64,000 nt of DNA from Caulobacteraceae bacterium (lineage in GTDB: Bacteria > Pseudomonadota > Alphaproteobacteria > Caulobacterales > Caulobacteraceae), in NCBI GenBank assembly GCA_947475875.1, contig CANJME010000002.1, positions 124,001 to 188,000 on the forward strand, read 5' to 3'. How positions within the stretch are numbered: the stretch's first letter is position 1; each line of letters opens with the position of its first letter. Of the stretch, positions 16,472 to 26,121 are shown in pieces. The notes beneath the pieces were generated by a model. It had not been told where the DNA came from. It searched no databases and saw nothing but the letters and a program-made list of their open reading frames with translations. The position numbers and the translations under genes were made by a program.

Positions 16472-16472
16472 A

Positions 16473-17327
16473 TTAGCCTTCCACCCGCTCCCAGTCGGGC
16501 GTTTGGTTGCGGAACCAGGTCATCTGGCGCTTTGCGTAGTTCCTTGTGGCCATCTGGGCGGCGGCCAGGGCGTCATCAAGGGAGGCTTCCCCGCGAACGT
16601 GGGGTGAGAGCTCCCGCACCCCCACCGCCTTCATGGCCGGCAGGTTCGGGTCGAGGTCGCGGGCGAGGAGGGCCGAGAGTTCCTGCAACGCGCCGGCCTT
16701 GACCATGGAGGCCAGGCGCGCGTCGCAGCGGACGTAGAGGGCGTCGCGTTCCGGCTGGACGACAATCGCGCGGTATGTGCCGGGCTCAAGCGCGGGCAGC
16801 GTAAGGGCGTGCCATTCGGAGAGCGCGGTGCCGGTCTGGACAGCGACGGCGTGAGCCCGGGTCAGCCGCTGAACGTCGGCCGGGCCGATGCGGGCCTCGG
16901 AAACCGGGTCGAGTGCTTTCAAGACCGCGCGCAGTTCGCCTTCGGAGAAGTTTTGGCTGTCTTCGCGCGAGACCTTCGGGATATCGGCTAGGCCGTGGGT
17001 CAGGGCGCGGAAATAGAGCCCCGTGCCGCCGACGATCAGCGCCGGTTTGCCGCGCGAGGTGATCGCGTCCAGCGCGGCCATTGCCGCCTTCAGCCAGCGG
17101 CCGACCGACCAAGTCTCGGCCGCGTCGGCGACGCCGACCAGATGGTGTGGAACGCTGGCGCGGTCTGCCGGCGTTGGCGCGGCGGTCAGGATCGGCAGGT
17201 CCGCATAGATCTGCATGGAATCGGCGCTGATGATCTCAGCCCCGGTCTCGGCTGCCAGGCGCATGGCGAGCGCCGACTTGCCGCCGGCGGTGGGTCCGCC
17301 GATGAGAGTAATGGACGGCTGGGTCAC
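16473..17327 (-). CDS. miaA: tRNA dimethylallyltransferase
   Basis: Adds an isopentenyl group to A37 of tRNAs that read UNN codons. The 284 aa protein has the P-loop [13 protein letters not shown], the DSMQIY motif (catalytic Asp), [18 protein letters not shown] and the C-terminal [14 protein letters not shown] signature. The start is GTG overlapping the TGA of the LigD-type gene (GTGA), implying translational coupling. miaA next to serB is common in related genomes; here the polymerase gene lies between them. Confidence 0.95.
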   Translation of the reverse strand: MTQPSITLIGGPTAGGKSALAMRLAAETGAEIISADSMQIYADLPILTAAPTPADRASVPHHLVGVADAAETWSVGRWLKAAMAALDAITSRGKPALIVGGTGLYFRALTHGLADIPKVSREDSQNFSEGELRAVLKALDPVSEARIGPADVQRLTRAHAVAVQTGTALSEWHALTLPALEPGTYRAIVVQPERDALYVRCDARLASMVKAGALQELSALLARDLDPNLPAMKAVGVRELSPHVRGEASLDDALAAAQMATRNYAKRQMTWFRNQTPDWERVEG

Positions 17328-18205
17328 TTCAGCCTGTCCCGCGCTGAGGCCAGCGACCCACCCGCGTTCTCATAGTCTCGCCAGGGGTTGCGCCTTTCGA
17401 CCAGGGCAGGGGCGGTGCGGACAGTGAACGCTTTGGGGTCGAGGCCGGGCCTCACCTCATTCCAGTCGAGCGGCATGGCCACAGTCGCCCCCAGCCGGGC
17501 GCGTGGAGAAAGCAGGGCTATGGCGGTGCTGAGCCGGTCGTTGCGCAGATAGTCGAGGAAAATCTTGCCCTTGCGCAGGGCCTTGGCGGTCTTGGCGACG
17601 TAGAGATCCGGCCGGTCGGCTACCATCTGTTCGCACACGCGCCGCGAGAGGCCCTTGGCCTCATCCCAACCCAGGTTTTCGGTCCGCAGGGGGACGACCA
17701 CATGCAGGCCCTTGCCGCCGGTGGTGCGGCAGAAGGGAGCAAGGCCGATGGCCTCCAGGCGGCTTCGGACATCCTGGGCGGCCTCGATTACCGCTTCCAA
17801 AGGCGCGCCGTCATCCGGATCGAAGTCGAAGACCAGCCGGCCCGGGGTGTCGGGGCGATCGGGCGCGCAGCCGGTGGGATGAAGTTCGATGGCGCCGATC
17901 TGGGCGCAGTCGATCAGGGCCTGCGGCCTGTTGAACACCAGATAGGGCGCGTGTTCGTTATCGAGCCGGACCTCTTCGAAGTGGGGCGAGGCATGGCTCC
18001 CCGCGTGGCGCTGGAAAAAGACCGGGCCCGGGACCCCGTCAGGCGCGCGAAGGATCGAGCAGGGACGGCCCCTGATATGGGGCATGATCCACCCGGCCAT
18101 GGCCTCGAAGTACCGGGCAAGATCGAGTTTGGTTACTGGTCGCCCGTCGCCCGCGTCGGGCCAGACGACTTTGTCAGGGTGGGTGATGGAAACGCCCATG
18201 AGCAT
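17324..18205 (-). CDS. Stand-alone LigD-type primase-polymerase (AEP)
   Basis: Archaeo-eukaryotic primase-like polymerase domain as found in bacterial NHEJ ligase LigD, about 293 aa, with no ligase or phosphoesterase domain attached. Motifs: the N-terminal [31 protein letters not shown], catalytic acids in [10 protein letters not shown], the [13 protein letters not shown] nucleotide loop and [11 protein letters not shown]. It could fill gaps in double-strand break repair or excision repair; no Ku or ligase gene is in the window. Start at ATG 18205 (or 18199) is chosen because anything upstream is antisense to serB. Its stop overlaps the miaA GTG. Confidence 0.88.
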   Translation of the reverse strand: MLMGVSITHPDKVVWPDAGDGRPVTKLDLARYFEAMAGWIMPHIRGRPCSILRAPDGVPGPVFFQRHAGSHASPHFEEVRLDNEHAPYLVFNRPQALIDCAQIGAIELHPTGCAPDRPDTPGRLVFDFDPDDGAPLEAVIEAAQDVRSRLEAIGLAPFCRTTGGKGLHVVVPLRTENLGWDEAKGLSRRVCEQMVADRPDLYVAKTAKALRKGKIFLDYLRNDRLSTAIALLSPRARLGATVAMPLDWNEVRPGLDPKAFTVRTAPALVERRNPWRDYENAGGSLASARDRLK

Positions 18206-18301
18206 GTTTGAACCATGGCGGGACCAGGCGGGCTTGGCCAGAGGGCGGGATTTCTCCGCCCGCACATTGATCGGGGGCAAGACGCAGGCTAACCCCACGC
18301 C

Positions 18302-19141
18302 ATGCCATTGCTGACCCTCGTCTCGCCCGACCGCGCCGCCGTTGAAGAGGCAATCGCGCGCGTCGGCGGCGATGCCGACTGGCTGGGCGATGCGGCGGCT
18401 GATGTAATGACGGGCCTCAATCATGCGGGCGTGACGCGCGAGATCGCCGGCCTGCCGGTGGACTTCGCGCTGCAAGCGGCGCGGGGGCGCAAGAAGGCGC
18501 TTTTCATCGCCGACATGGATTCGACCATCATCAATGTCGAATGCCTGGATGAACTGGCCGATTTCGCCGGTCTCAAGACGCAGATCGCCGCCATCACCGA
18601 GCGGGCCATGCGCGGCGAGCTGGTGTTCGAGGACGCCCTGCGCGAGCGGGTCGGCATGCTGAAGGGCTTGGGCCTCGACGCGTTGCAAAAGGCCTATGAT
18701 CAGCGGGTTCGGCTCAATCCGGGGGCGGAGACCCTGGTGAAGACCATGGCGGCGGCGGGGGCGCGCTGCGTGCTGGTCTCGGGCGGCTTCAAGTTCTTCA
18801 CCGGCCGGGTGGCGGCGGCGGCGGGCTTTCATGCTGATCGGGCCAATACCCTCATCGACGACGGCCAGGCGCTGACCGGCAAGGTCGGCGAGCCGATCCT
18901 CGGCAAGGCCGCGAAACTGGCGGCGCTGGAAGAAGAGGCCGCTGCGCTCGACATCCCGCTGTCAGCGACCATGACGGTCGGCGACGGGGCCAATGACCTG
19001 GCCATGATCCAGGCCTCGGGCCTGGGCGTCGCCTACCGCGCCAAGCCGATCGTGGCGGCCGAAGCCCATGCCAAGGTTGATCACAGCGATCTGACGGCGC
19101 TGCTCTATTTCCAGGGATATCGCCAGGCCGAGTTCGTCTGA
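18302..19141 (+). CDS. serB: Phosphoserine phosphatase
   Basis: Final step of serine synthesis, in the cytoplasm. The 279 aa HAD-family protein has an N-terminal small domain (1-60), the nucleophile motif D71-M-D73-S-T, the cap, VSGGFKFF (motif II), and GDGANDLAM (motif IV) with lysine in GKAAKL. It shares a short intergenic region of 96 bp with the divergent LigD-type gene. Its TGA overlaps the ATG of the next HAD gene by one base, so they form an operon. Confidence 0.95.
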   Translation: MPLLTLVSPDRAAVEEAIARVGGDADWLGDAAADVMTGLNHAGVTREIAGLPVDFALQAARGRKKALFIADMDSTIINVECLDELADFAGLKTQIAAITERAMRGELVFEDALRERVGMLKGLGLDALQKAYDQRVRLNPGAETLVKTMAAAGARCVLVSGGFKFFTGRVAAAAGFHADRANTLIDDGQALTGKVGEPILGKAAKLAALEEEAAALDIPLSATMTVGDGANDLAMIQASGLGVAYRAKPIVAAEAHAKVDHSDLTALLYFQGYRQAEFV

Positions 19142-19794
19142 TGTGGCCGCGCCGCGTCGAGGCGGTGGTCTTCGACATGGACGGTCTGCTGTTCGATACC
19201 GAGCGCATCCTCTACGAGGTGATGGTCGAGGTCGGCCCACGGTTCGATGTCGTCGTTGACCTGCCGCTCTTCCAGAGCCTGATCGGCCTGCCGATCCAGT
19301 CTTCCACCGCGATCATGATGGAACGCTACGGCCCGGACTTTCCGATGAAGGATTTCCTGGGCGCGGTCGGCGAGAAAGCCCGGCCGATCGCCGAGGCGGG
19401 CGTGGGGCTGAAAGCCGGTGTGACCGAACTGCTTGATCATCTCGACGACCTGGGCTTGAGGCGCGCCATCTGCACCTCGTCGGCGCATGCCTCGGTGGTC
19501 CGCAACCTTGGGCAACACGCGCTCTCGGAACGCTTCCACGCCGTCGTCGCCCGCGGAGACTATGAGCACGGCAAGCCGCATCCCGCCCCGTTCCTGAAGG
19601 CCGCGGAACTGTTGGCCGTTGCGCCGCAGTCCTGTCTGGCGCTGGAAGATTCCCACAACGGCGTGCGGGCGGCGCACGCGGCCGGGATGATGACGGTGAT
19701 GGTGCCCGACATGCTGGAAGTCACGGACGAGATGCGGGACCTGTGTCTGCGCATCGCCGACACTCTGCACGAGGTGCGGGCGACGCTGGTCTAG
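19141..19794 (+). CDS. HAD-superfamily phosphatase, beta-phosphoglucomutase-like
   Basis: A 217 aa HAD subfamily IA hydrolase: VVFDMDGLLFDTE (nucleophile and acid), a helical cap (about 20-85), CTSSAH (motif II Ser), KPHPAPF (motif III Lys) and LALEDSHNGVRAAHAAG (motif IV). It probably removes phosphate from a sugar phosphate or nucleotide; the exact substrate cannot be told. Start overlaps the serB stop (TGATG). It ends in a 4-bp CTAG overlap with hflC from the other strand. Confidence 0.88.
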   Translation: MWPRRVEAVVFDMDGLLFDTERILYEVMVEVGPRFDVVVDLPLFQSLIGLPIQSSTAIMMERYGPDFPMKDFLGAVGEKARPIAEAGVGLKAGVTELLDHLDDLGLRRAICTSSAHASVVRNLGQHALSERFHAVVARGDYEHGKPHPAPFLKAAELLAVAPQSCLALEDSHNGVRAAHAAGMMTVMVPDMLEVTDEMRDLCLRIADTLHEVRATLV

Positions 19795-20657
19795 CGCCCC
19801 GGGCCCTGCTGGAAATAGCGGAAGAAGTCGCTGTCGGGGGACAGGACGAGCACCGACTCCGGATTGGCTAGCGAGGCCTCGTAAGCGCGCAGGGTGCGAT
19901 AGTAGGCGGCGAAGGACGGATCCTTGCCAAACGACTGGGCCATGATGCGGGCCCGTTCGGCGTCGCCCTGGCCGCGGGTCGTCGAGGCCTCCTTGTTGGC
20001 GGTGGCCAGGATCGTCTTGGCGGCCTGTTCGCCCTGGGCCCGATATTGCGCCGCTTCCTGCTGGCGCTGGGTGATCATGCGGTTGAACACCTTGAGCTCA
20101 TTGGCCGGCGGCAGGTCGGCCCGCTTGATGCGCAGGTCGACGATTTCAATGCCGTAGCGCGAGGATTTGGCGCGGGCGTCGACGTCGTCACGCACCCGGC
20201 GCATGATTTCAGCGCGGTCCGACGAAATAATCTGGTCCGTCGTCGCCGAGCCCAGGGCCTGGCGCAGGGACGAGGCCATCAGCCGGTCAAGGCTGCTCTC
20301 GGCATTGTCCTGGGTCTGGAAAGCCCGGTAGTACTGCAGGGGATCCTTGATGCGGTAACGCAGGAAGGAGTCGACGATCAGTTTTTCCTGGCTGGAGGCG
20401 GTGATTTCCGAAGCCTGGGGTTCCAGCGAAATGCTGCGCCGGTCAAACTTGACGACGTTTTCCACGAACGGGATCTTGATCTGCAGGCCCGGGTGGGCGC
20501 CCGTCCGGTTGACGATCCGCTTGGGCGCGCCGATCTGAAGCACGATCGCCTGCTGGGTCTGGTCGACGACATAGAGCGTCTGCGACAGGACGATCACTGC
20601 GGCCGCCGCGGCGACCGCCAGGCCGATCAAGGTGGACTGGTTGAGCCTGCGGATCAT
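19791..20657 (-). CDS. hflC: HflC, modulator of FtsH protease
   Basis: SPFH/band-7 protein of the HflKC complex that surrounds and regulates membrane protease FtsH. The 288 aa protein has an N-terminal transmembrane helix (about 10-30; VVDQTQQAIV follows), the SPFH domain (about 35-190) and a long alpha-helical region with AQGEQAAKTILATANKEA. Its ATG overlaps the hflK stop (ATGA), so the two are translated together. Length is normal. Confidence 0.95.
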   Translation of the reverse strand: MIRRLNQSTLIGLAVAAAAAVIVLSQTLYVVDQTQQAIVLQIGAPKRIVNRTGAHPGLQIKIPFVENVVKFDRRSISLEPQASEITASSQEKLIVDSFLRYRIKDPLQYYRAFQTQDNAESSLDRLMASSLRQALGSATTDQIISSDRAEIMRRVRDDVDARAKSSRYGIEIVDLRIKRADLPPANELKVFNRMITQRQQEAAQYRAQGEQAAKTILATANKEASTTRGQGDAERARIMAQSFGKDPSFAAYYRTLRAYEASLANPESVLVLSPDSDFFRYFQQGPGR

Positions 20658-21865
20658 CGCTGGCCTCGCGAGGTGGTCGCCGCCGGCGCCTGGGGCGAGG
20701 GACCGATCACGGTGTTCTGGGCGCCAGGCCTGGGGCGGAAGGCGTCGGGCGGCAGGATAATCGGGGCGCTGGCCCCCTTGTTGTCGACAATGATCTTGTT
20801 CGACTTCGACAGCACCTTTTCCATGGTCTCGATGTAGAGGCGCTGCTTGGTGATGGCGGGCGCGAGCCGGTACTGGGCATAGACCTGGTCAAAGGCGGCG
20901 GCTTCGCCTTCGGCGCCCTGGATCGCCAGGGCCTTGTCGCCCGAGGCGGCGTTGGTGAGCCGGAAGGCTTCGCCACGCGCGTTGTTGGCCATGGATTCGG
21001 CTTCCTGCTGGGCCGACTGAACTTCGCGGAAAGCGTCCATCACCGCGCTGGGCGGCTGGGCGCTGACGATCTGAACTTCCTCGATCCTGACACCCGCATG
21101 ATAGCTGTCCAGCACCCGCTGCATCAGGTCGGCGACCTGGGTGCGCACCTGGTTCTGGGCGGTGGTGATAATGGGCTGCAGGGCATTGCGGCCGACAACC
21201 TCGCGCATGGAGCTCTCAGCCACCGCCTTCACGGCAGCGTCGGGATCCTTGAGGTTGAACATAAAATCGCGAGGGTTGGAGATGCGCCACTGCACGACAT
21301 ACTGGACATCGACGATGTCCTTGTCGCCGGTCAGCATCAGGCCTTCCTTCTCGTCATGCGCCGCTTCGACTCCGCCGATCGCCAGCCGGCGGATATTGGT
21401 GACGCCGAACTTGGTCACCTTCTGCATCGGCCAGGGCAGATGATAGCGCAGGCCCGGCCCATTCCAGCCGGAATAGGCGCCAAAGGTCTGGACGACGGCC
21501 TGTTCGTTGGCGGCCACCACATAGATGCCAGAGGCCGCCCAGATCAGAACGATGATCGCGGCGACAACGCCATAAGCGCCCGGCCGGATACCGCCGACGC
21601 CACCGCCGCTGGCGCCGCCCCCCATGCCGCTGAAGAGGCCGTTGACCTGACGGGTGAAACGGCGTGACAGGTCGCTGAAATCGGGAGGCGGCACGCCGCC
21701 GCCGGAGGGTCTGCGCCCCGGTCCGCGCGGCTCGCTGGACGCGCCGGTGGGCTCGCGGTCATCGCCGCTGGTGCCGCCCGATGGCGTATCGCCCCAGGGA
21801 CTGGGTTTGCCGCCCTTTTTTGGGGTCGGCTTGTCGCCGTCTTTGGAGCTGTCGTTCCAGGGCAT
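20654..21865 (-). CDS. hflK: HflK, modulator of FtsH protease
   Basis: Partner of HflC. The 403 aa protein has a Gly/Pro/Ser-rich cytoplasmic N terminus (1-95), one transmembrane helix (about 97-118; VVAAIIVLIWAASGIYVV), the band-7 domain opened by ANEQAVVQTFGAYSGWNGPGL, and a helical region rich in QQEAESMANNARGEA. It is first in the hflKC operon and is divergent from mrp, the start codons lying about 95 bp apart. Confidence 0.95.
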   Translation of the reverse strand: MPWNDSSKDGDKPTPKKGGKPSPWGDTPSGGTSGDDREPTGASSEPRGPGRRPSGGGVPPPDFSDLSRRFTRQVNGLFSGMGGGASGGGVGGIRPGAYGVVAAIIVLIWAASGIYVVAANEQAVVQTFGAYSGWNGPGLRYHLPWPMQKVTKFGVTNIRRLAIGGVEAAHDEKEGLMLTGDKDIVDVQYVVQWRISNPRDFMFNLKDPDAAVKAVAESSMREVVGRNALQPIITTAQNQVRTQVADLMQRVLDSYHAGVRIEEVQIVSAQPPSAVMDAFREVQSAQQEAESMANNARGEAFRLTNAASGDKALAIQGAEGEAAAFDQVYAQYRLAPAITKQRLYIETMEKVLSKSNKIIVDNKGASAPIILPPDAFRPRPGAQNTVIGPSPQAPAATTSRGQR

Positions 21866-21959
21866 CGGGGCTCATATGGGGGCGCGGGGAAGAATCTTTG
21901 ATGTTTCCCGCCAACGGTTCCGATATGAGGCGGCAGGCTTCGTTGTGCAAGACATACCC

Positions 21960-23048
21960 GTGACCATTGACCGAAACCGCGTGCTGGAAATGCTGAACGC
22001 CGTAGCCGACCCGGTCAGCGGCAAGGGCCTCGCCGACGCCGGTCTGGTGCAGGGTCTCTCCCTGCGTGAAGACCGGGCCGGTTTCATGCTGGAAGTCCCG
22101 GGCGAACTGGTTGCTCGCTATGAGGCCGTACGCAAGGCCGCTGAGCGGGCGCTGCTGACCGTCCCGGGTGTGAAGGCAGCGCAGGTCGTGCTGACGGCGT
22201 CCGAGCCGGTTCCGGGGCCCGGGGTAACGCGGGTGCGGCGGGGCGCGACCATTGCGCCCGACCCCAAGGCCGCCATGCGCCCTCCGGAGACGGCCGAGAC
22301 CCCCGATCACGTCGGCCGGGTTATCGCCATCGCCAGCGGCAAGGGCGGGGTGGGCAAGTCGACCGTGGCGGTCAATCTGGCTCTGGCCATGGCGCGAGCC
22401 GGCTGGTCGGTGGGGCTGCTGGACGCCGACGTCTATGGCCCGTCGATCCCGACCATGCTGGGCTGTGACGAAGAGCCGAATTTTACCGACGGCAAGCTCA
22501 ATCCCTTGCGGGCGCACGGGCTGAAGCTGATGTCGATCGGCTTCATTGTCGATCAGGGCTCGCCGATGATCTGGCGTGGACCCATGGCCTCGTCGGCGCT
22601 GCGCCAGATGATCCACGACGTACGCTGGGCGAGCGCGCAAGAACCGCTCGATGTGTTGATCGTCGACCTGCCGCCGGGCACCGGCGACATTCAGCTGACC
22701 CTGACCCAAAAACTCACCCTGGATGGCGTGGTGATCGTCTCGACCCCCAACGAGATCGCCCTGATCGACGCGCGCCGTGCTGTGGCCATGTTCGGCAAGA
22801 CCGCGACGCCTATCCTGGGGATGATCGAGAACATGGCCTATTTCGCGGACGCGAGCGGCGCCCAGGTCCCGATTTTCGGACGCGGTGGAGCCGCCGCCGA
22901 GGCCCGGTCCATGGGTGTGCCGCTGCTCGCCGAGGTGCCGATCGACATGGCGTTGCGGCAAGCCGGCGATGAAGGCCGGCCCGTCACCTCAGGTCCCGCC
23001 GCCGAGGTGTTTGACCGGGCGGCGGCGGTACTGATGGGTAAACGTTAG
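21960..23048 (+). CDS. mrp: Mrp/ApbC Fe-S cluster carrier ATPase
   Basis: P-loop ATPase that carries Fe-S clusters. At 362 aa it has the N-terminal DUF59/MIP18 domain (ADPVSGKGLADAGLVQGL, about 15-85), the deviant Walker A motif ASGKGGVGKSTVAVNLA, switch DADVYGPSIPTMLG, DLPPGTGD and the ENMAYF region; the CxxC typical of NBP35 proteins is not seen, as in several bacterial Mrp. I chose GTG at 21960 because it gives the family N terminus (VTIDRNRVLEMLNA); an ATG at 21876 in frame would add 28 residues. No clear ribosome site decides. Convergent 4-bp overlap with the next gene. Confidence 0.9.
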   Translation: MTIDRNRVLEMLNAVADPVSGKGLADAGLVQGLSLREDRAGFMLEVPGELVARYEAVRKAAERALLTVPGVKAAQVVLTASEPVPGPGVTRVRRGATIAPDPKAAMRPPETAETPDHVGRVIAIASGKGGVGKSTVAVNLALAMARAGWSVGLLDADVYGPSIPTMLGCDEEPNFTDGKLNPLRAHGLKLMSIGFIVDQGSPMIWRGPMASSALRQMIHDVRWASAQEPLDVLIVDLPPGTGDIQLTLTQKLTLDGVVIVSTPNEIALIDARRAVAMFGKTATPILGMIENMAYFADASGAQVPIFGRGGAAAEARSMGVPLLAEVPIDMALRQAGDEGRPVTSGPAAEVFDRAAAVLMGKR

Positions 23049-23950
23049 CCCCCCGAGGCCTTGCGCACGAACTTGCCGGTCTGCTCGCCCGCTGAGCGAA
23101 GGGCCTTCATGCCGGCGGTGTCGGTGATCTTCGACCAGTTGTCGCGGACTTCCTCGGCCGAGAGGCCGCCTTCGCCGAGCCAGGCGCCTTCGGTTTCGTA
23201 CATGGCGGCGACCGCGAACACGCCCGCGCCGGCCGAGAGGATGACGCCGTCCGGGGCTTCCTGGGACACCAGATACATGACGCCGGGCGAGACATATTCC
23301 GGTTTCAGCTTTTCCAGGATTTCCGGCGGCATCAGGTCTTCGGTCATCCGCGTAGCCGCGCAGGGGGCGAGGCCATTGAGAATGATGTTGTTCTTGCCGC
23401 CTTCCAGCTTCAGCGTGTTGATCAGGCCGATCACCGCCAGCTTGGCGGACGAATAGTTGGCCTGGCCGAAGTTGCCGTAGAGGCCCGAGGACGAACTGGT
23501 CACCAGGATGCGGCCATAGTTCTGGGCCTTCATGATGTCCCAGCAATGTTTGATCGGCTTGACCGTGCCCATCAGGTGGACGCCGATGACGAATTCGAAG
23601 TCGGCGATTTCCATCTTGCCGAACGACTTGTCGCGCAGAACGCCGGCGTTGCAGATCAGCACGTCAATGCGGCCCCAGGCGTCCATGGCCTGCTTGACCA
23701 TCAAAGCCACGCCCGCATCGTCATTGACCGAAGAGCCGTTGGAAATCGCCTCGCCGCCCATGGCCTTGATCTCCGCCACCACGGCGTCGGCTGCGGCGGA
23801 CGAGCCGCCGGTGCCGTCGCGGGCGCCGCCCAGGTCGTTGACGACGACTTTGGCGCCTCTGCGGGCCAGTTCCAGGGCGTGCTGGCGGCCAAGACCCCCG
23901 CCCGCGCCGGTGACGATCGCTACCTGTCCGTCAAAGCGGATGTCGGCCAT
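23045..23950 (-). CDS. SDR-family 3-hydroxyacyl-CoA dehydrogenase-like protein
   Basis: Short-chain dehydrogenase, 301 aa, most like the dehydrogenase unit of peroxisomal multifunctional enzyme 2. It has the cofactor loop VTGAGGGLGRQHALELA, the NDLGGARDG stretch typical of that subgroup, NAGVLRD, the catalytic Ser in TSSSSGLYGN and YSSAK (Tyr, Lys). It probably acts on an acyl-CoA or steroid-like substrate with NAD. The C-terminal 60 residues are an extra region. The ATG has GAGGA 10 bp upstream. No beta-oxidation neighbours are adjacent. Confidence 0.88.
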   Translation of the reverse strand: MADIRFDGQVAIVTGAGGGLGRQHALELARRGAKVVVNDLGGARDGTGGSSAAADAVVAEIKAMGGEAISNGSSVNDDAGVALMVKQAMDAWGRIDVLICNAGVLRDKSFGKMEIADFEFVIGVHLMGTVKPIKHCWDIMKAQNYGRILVTSSSSGLYGNFGQANYSSAKLAVIGLINTLKLEGGKNNIILNGLAPCAATRMTEDLMPPEILEKLKPEYVSPGVMYLVSQEAPDGVILSAGAGVFAVAAMYETEGAWLGEGGLSAEEVRDNWSKITDTAGMKALRSAGEQTGKFVRKASGG

Positions 23951-24060
23951 GGTGTTCTATTCCTCAGTGGTTTGAAATTTGGCGCGTATCTGATGCCGCG
24001 CGGCGAGCAGGTCAAGCGCGGCGGCTTGCCGGGCAGGCGGGGTTGGCTAGAGTGGCGCCC

Positions 24061-26121
24061 ATGAAACGCGCAAGCTCCCTGATCGCCCTCATCGCCATGG
24101 TGGCCGGACAGGCCTACGCCGCCGAGGGTTTGTGGACCTTTGACAAGGCTCCGATCGACAAAATCCGGGCCGAAACCGGGGCGGTCATAGACCAGGCCTG
24201 GCTGGACCATGTGCGGCTCTCGGCCGTGCGCCTTTCGAGCGGCTGTTCGGCCTCGGTGGTCTCGGGTCAGGGCCTGGTCGCCACCAACAACCACTGCGTC
24301 GAGGGTTGCGAGAGCGACCTTTCCGCCCGCGGAACGGACTATGTGAAGCAGGGCTTTTCGACAGCCAAACGCGAGGATGAGCGTCGCTGCCCCGGCATGG
24401 ATGCCGAGATACTCACCTCGATCAGCGACATCACCACCCAGGTGAATGCGGCGACGGCGGGCAAGACCGACCGGGCCTATACCCTGGCCCGAGACGGGGC
24501 CCTGACGACAGCGGAACAGGCGGCTTGCGGATCAGACACGGCCTATCGCTGCGAGGCCCTGGCCTTCTTTGGCGGCGGGCAGTTCAAGCTGCACAAGTAC
24601 CGCAAATATTCCGACGTGCGGCTGGTGTTCGCGCCCGAGCAGTTGATCGGCTTTTTCGGCGGTGATCCCGACAACTTCAACTTCCCGCGCTACGACCTCG
24701 ATATCAGCTTCGTGCGCCTCTATGAGAACGGCCGCCCGTTGGCCACGCCTGAACACCTGACCTGGTCAAGGACTGCGCCGAGGCCCGGCGACGCCGTGTT
24801 CACCGCCGGCAATCCGGGCTCATCCTTCCGCAACATGACCATGACCCAGCTGGCCGATGAGCGGGACACCCTGCTCAGGATCACCAACATTCAGCGCGCC
24901 GAGCTGCGCGGGCGAATGATCGAGTTCGGCAAGACCAGCGTCGAGGCCAAGCGGGTCTCGGACAACCGCCTGTTCGGCGTCGAAAACAGCGCCAAGCGCG
25001 ACTATGGCCGCCAGCTGGCCCTGTCCGATCCCGCCTTTATGGCCAGTCGCCAGGCGGCCGAGACCGATCTTCGGGATCGGGTGCGCGCTGACGCGGCGCT
25101 GGCCGCCCGCATAGGCGATCCGTGGGGCGAGATCGCCACCGCGCAAAGGGCTTATCGCGAGCACTGGCTGGCCTATCGCGAGCTCGAGACGGCTGCGGGC
25201 GGCGGCTCGGACCTGTTTGATTTCGCCCGTCTGCTGGTGCGCGGCGCGCGCGAGCAGGCCAAGCCTGAGGCCGACCGCCTGCCGGCCTATGCGCCCACCC
25301 GTATCGGCGCCATCCAGCGCGATGCGCTCGACAATTTTCCCGTCGATCCGGCGCTCGATCAGATGTTCCTCGAATTCTGGCTGCTGAAGGCGCGCGAGTA
25401 TCTAACGGTCGACAGCCCCGCGGTGAAGACCATTCTCGGCAGTGATAGCCCCGAGACCCTTTCCCGCCGGCTGATTTCAGGCACCAGGCTGGCCGATCCG
25501 GCCTTGCGCAAGCGGCTCTGGGACGGCGGTCTTCCCGCCATCGAGGCCTCCACCGACCCGATGATCGTCTTTCTGCGCAAGATGGATGAACTGGGCGTGG
25601 CCGAACAGAAGACCTGGACCTCACAGGTTTCCGGACCCATCGAAAGAGCCCAGGCGCGGATCACCCAGGCGCGGTTCGCGGTCTATGGCCAGAGCATCTA
25701 TCCGGACGCCAATTTCACCCTGCGGCTTTCCTACGGCAAGGTCGAGGGCTGGACCTACAACGGACAGACCGTGCCGCCGACAACCAATTTCGCTGGGCTG
25801 TATCAGCGCGCCACCGGCCAGTTCCCCTTCGCCCTGCCGGCCAAGTGGGTGGCGGCCAAAGACAAGCTCAATCCCAACACGGTGCTCAATTTTTCGACCA
25901 GCAACGACATCCTGGGCGGCAATTCGGGTTCACCCACCGTCAATGCCCGGGGCGAGATTGTCGGCCTGGCCTTCGACGGCAATATCCTCAGTCTCGGCGG
26001 TCAGTACGGCTTTGATCCGGCGGTAAACCGCTCGGTCATCGTCGCCACCGTGGCGATCACCGAGGCGCTGGAGAAGGTGTACGGGCAACCCCGGCTGGCG
26101 GCGGAATTGACGGGGAACTAG
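24061..26121 (+). CDS. S46 family dipeptidyl-peptidase
   Basis: Secreted serine exopeptidase of family S46 (DPP7/DPP11-like) that releases dipeptides in the periplasm. The 686 aa protein has a signal peptide (1-20, ending AYAA), catalytic H78 in ATNNHCVEG, an alpha-helical insert (about 250-550) and catalytic S622 in GGNSGSPTVNARGEIVGLAFDGN. Start: the ATG at 24061 heads a good signal peptide. Its last 65 bp overlap the 3' end of the convergent membrane-fusion gene. Confidence 0.93.
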   Translation: MKRASSLIALIAMVAGQAYAAEGLWTFDKAPIDKIRAETGAVIDQAWLDHVRLSAVRLSSGCSASVVSGQGLVATNNHCVEGCESDLSARGTDYVKQGFSTAKREDERRCPGMDAEILTSISDITTQVNAATAGKTDRAYTLARDGALTTAEQAACGSDTAYRCEALAFFGGGQFKLHKYRKYSDVRLVFAPEQLIGFFGGDPDNFNFPRYDLDISFVRLYENGRPLATPEHLTWSRTAPRPGDAVFTAGNPGSSFRNMTMTQLADERDTLLRITNIQRAELRGRMIEFGKTSVEAKRVSDNRLFGVENSAKRDYGRQLALSDPAFMASRQAAETDLRDRVRADAALAARIGDPWGEIATAQRAYREHWLAYRELETAAGGGSDLFDFARLLVRGAREQAKPEADRLPAYAPTRIGAIQRDALDNFPVDPALDQMFLEFWLLKAREYLTVDSPAVKTILGSDSPETLSRRLISGTRLADPALRKRLWDGGLPAIEASTDPMIVFLRKMDELGVAEQKTWTSQVSGPIERAQARITQARFAVYGQSIYPDANFTLRLSYGKVEGWTYNGQTVPPTTNFAGLYQRATGQFPFALPAKWVAAKDKLNPNTVLNFSTSNDILGGNSGSPTVNARGEIVGLAFDGNILSLGGQYGFDPAVNRSVIVATVAITEALEKVYGQPRLAAELTGN

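Noticed and set aside
16366-16472. Histidine kinase/response regulator called as CreBC or ChvGI
   Set aside because: Domain order fits several families and no diagnostic residue was found, so the system is left unnamed.
18206-18832. N-terminal extension of the LigD-type gene into the serB region
   Set aside because: It is antisense to serB and has no family similarity; the polymerase domain starts at 18205.
21759-22961. Minus-strand open frame of about 400 codons opposite mrp
   Set aside because: Antisense shadow; Mrp motifs are intact on the plus strand.
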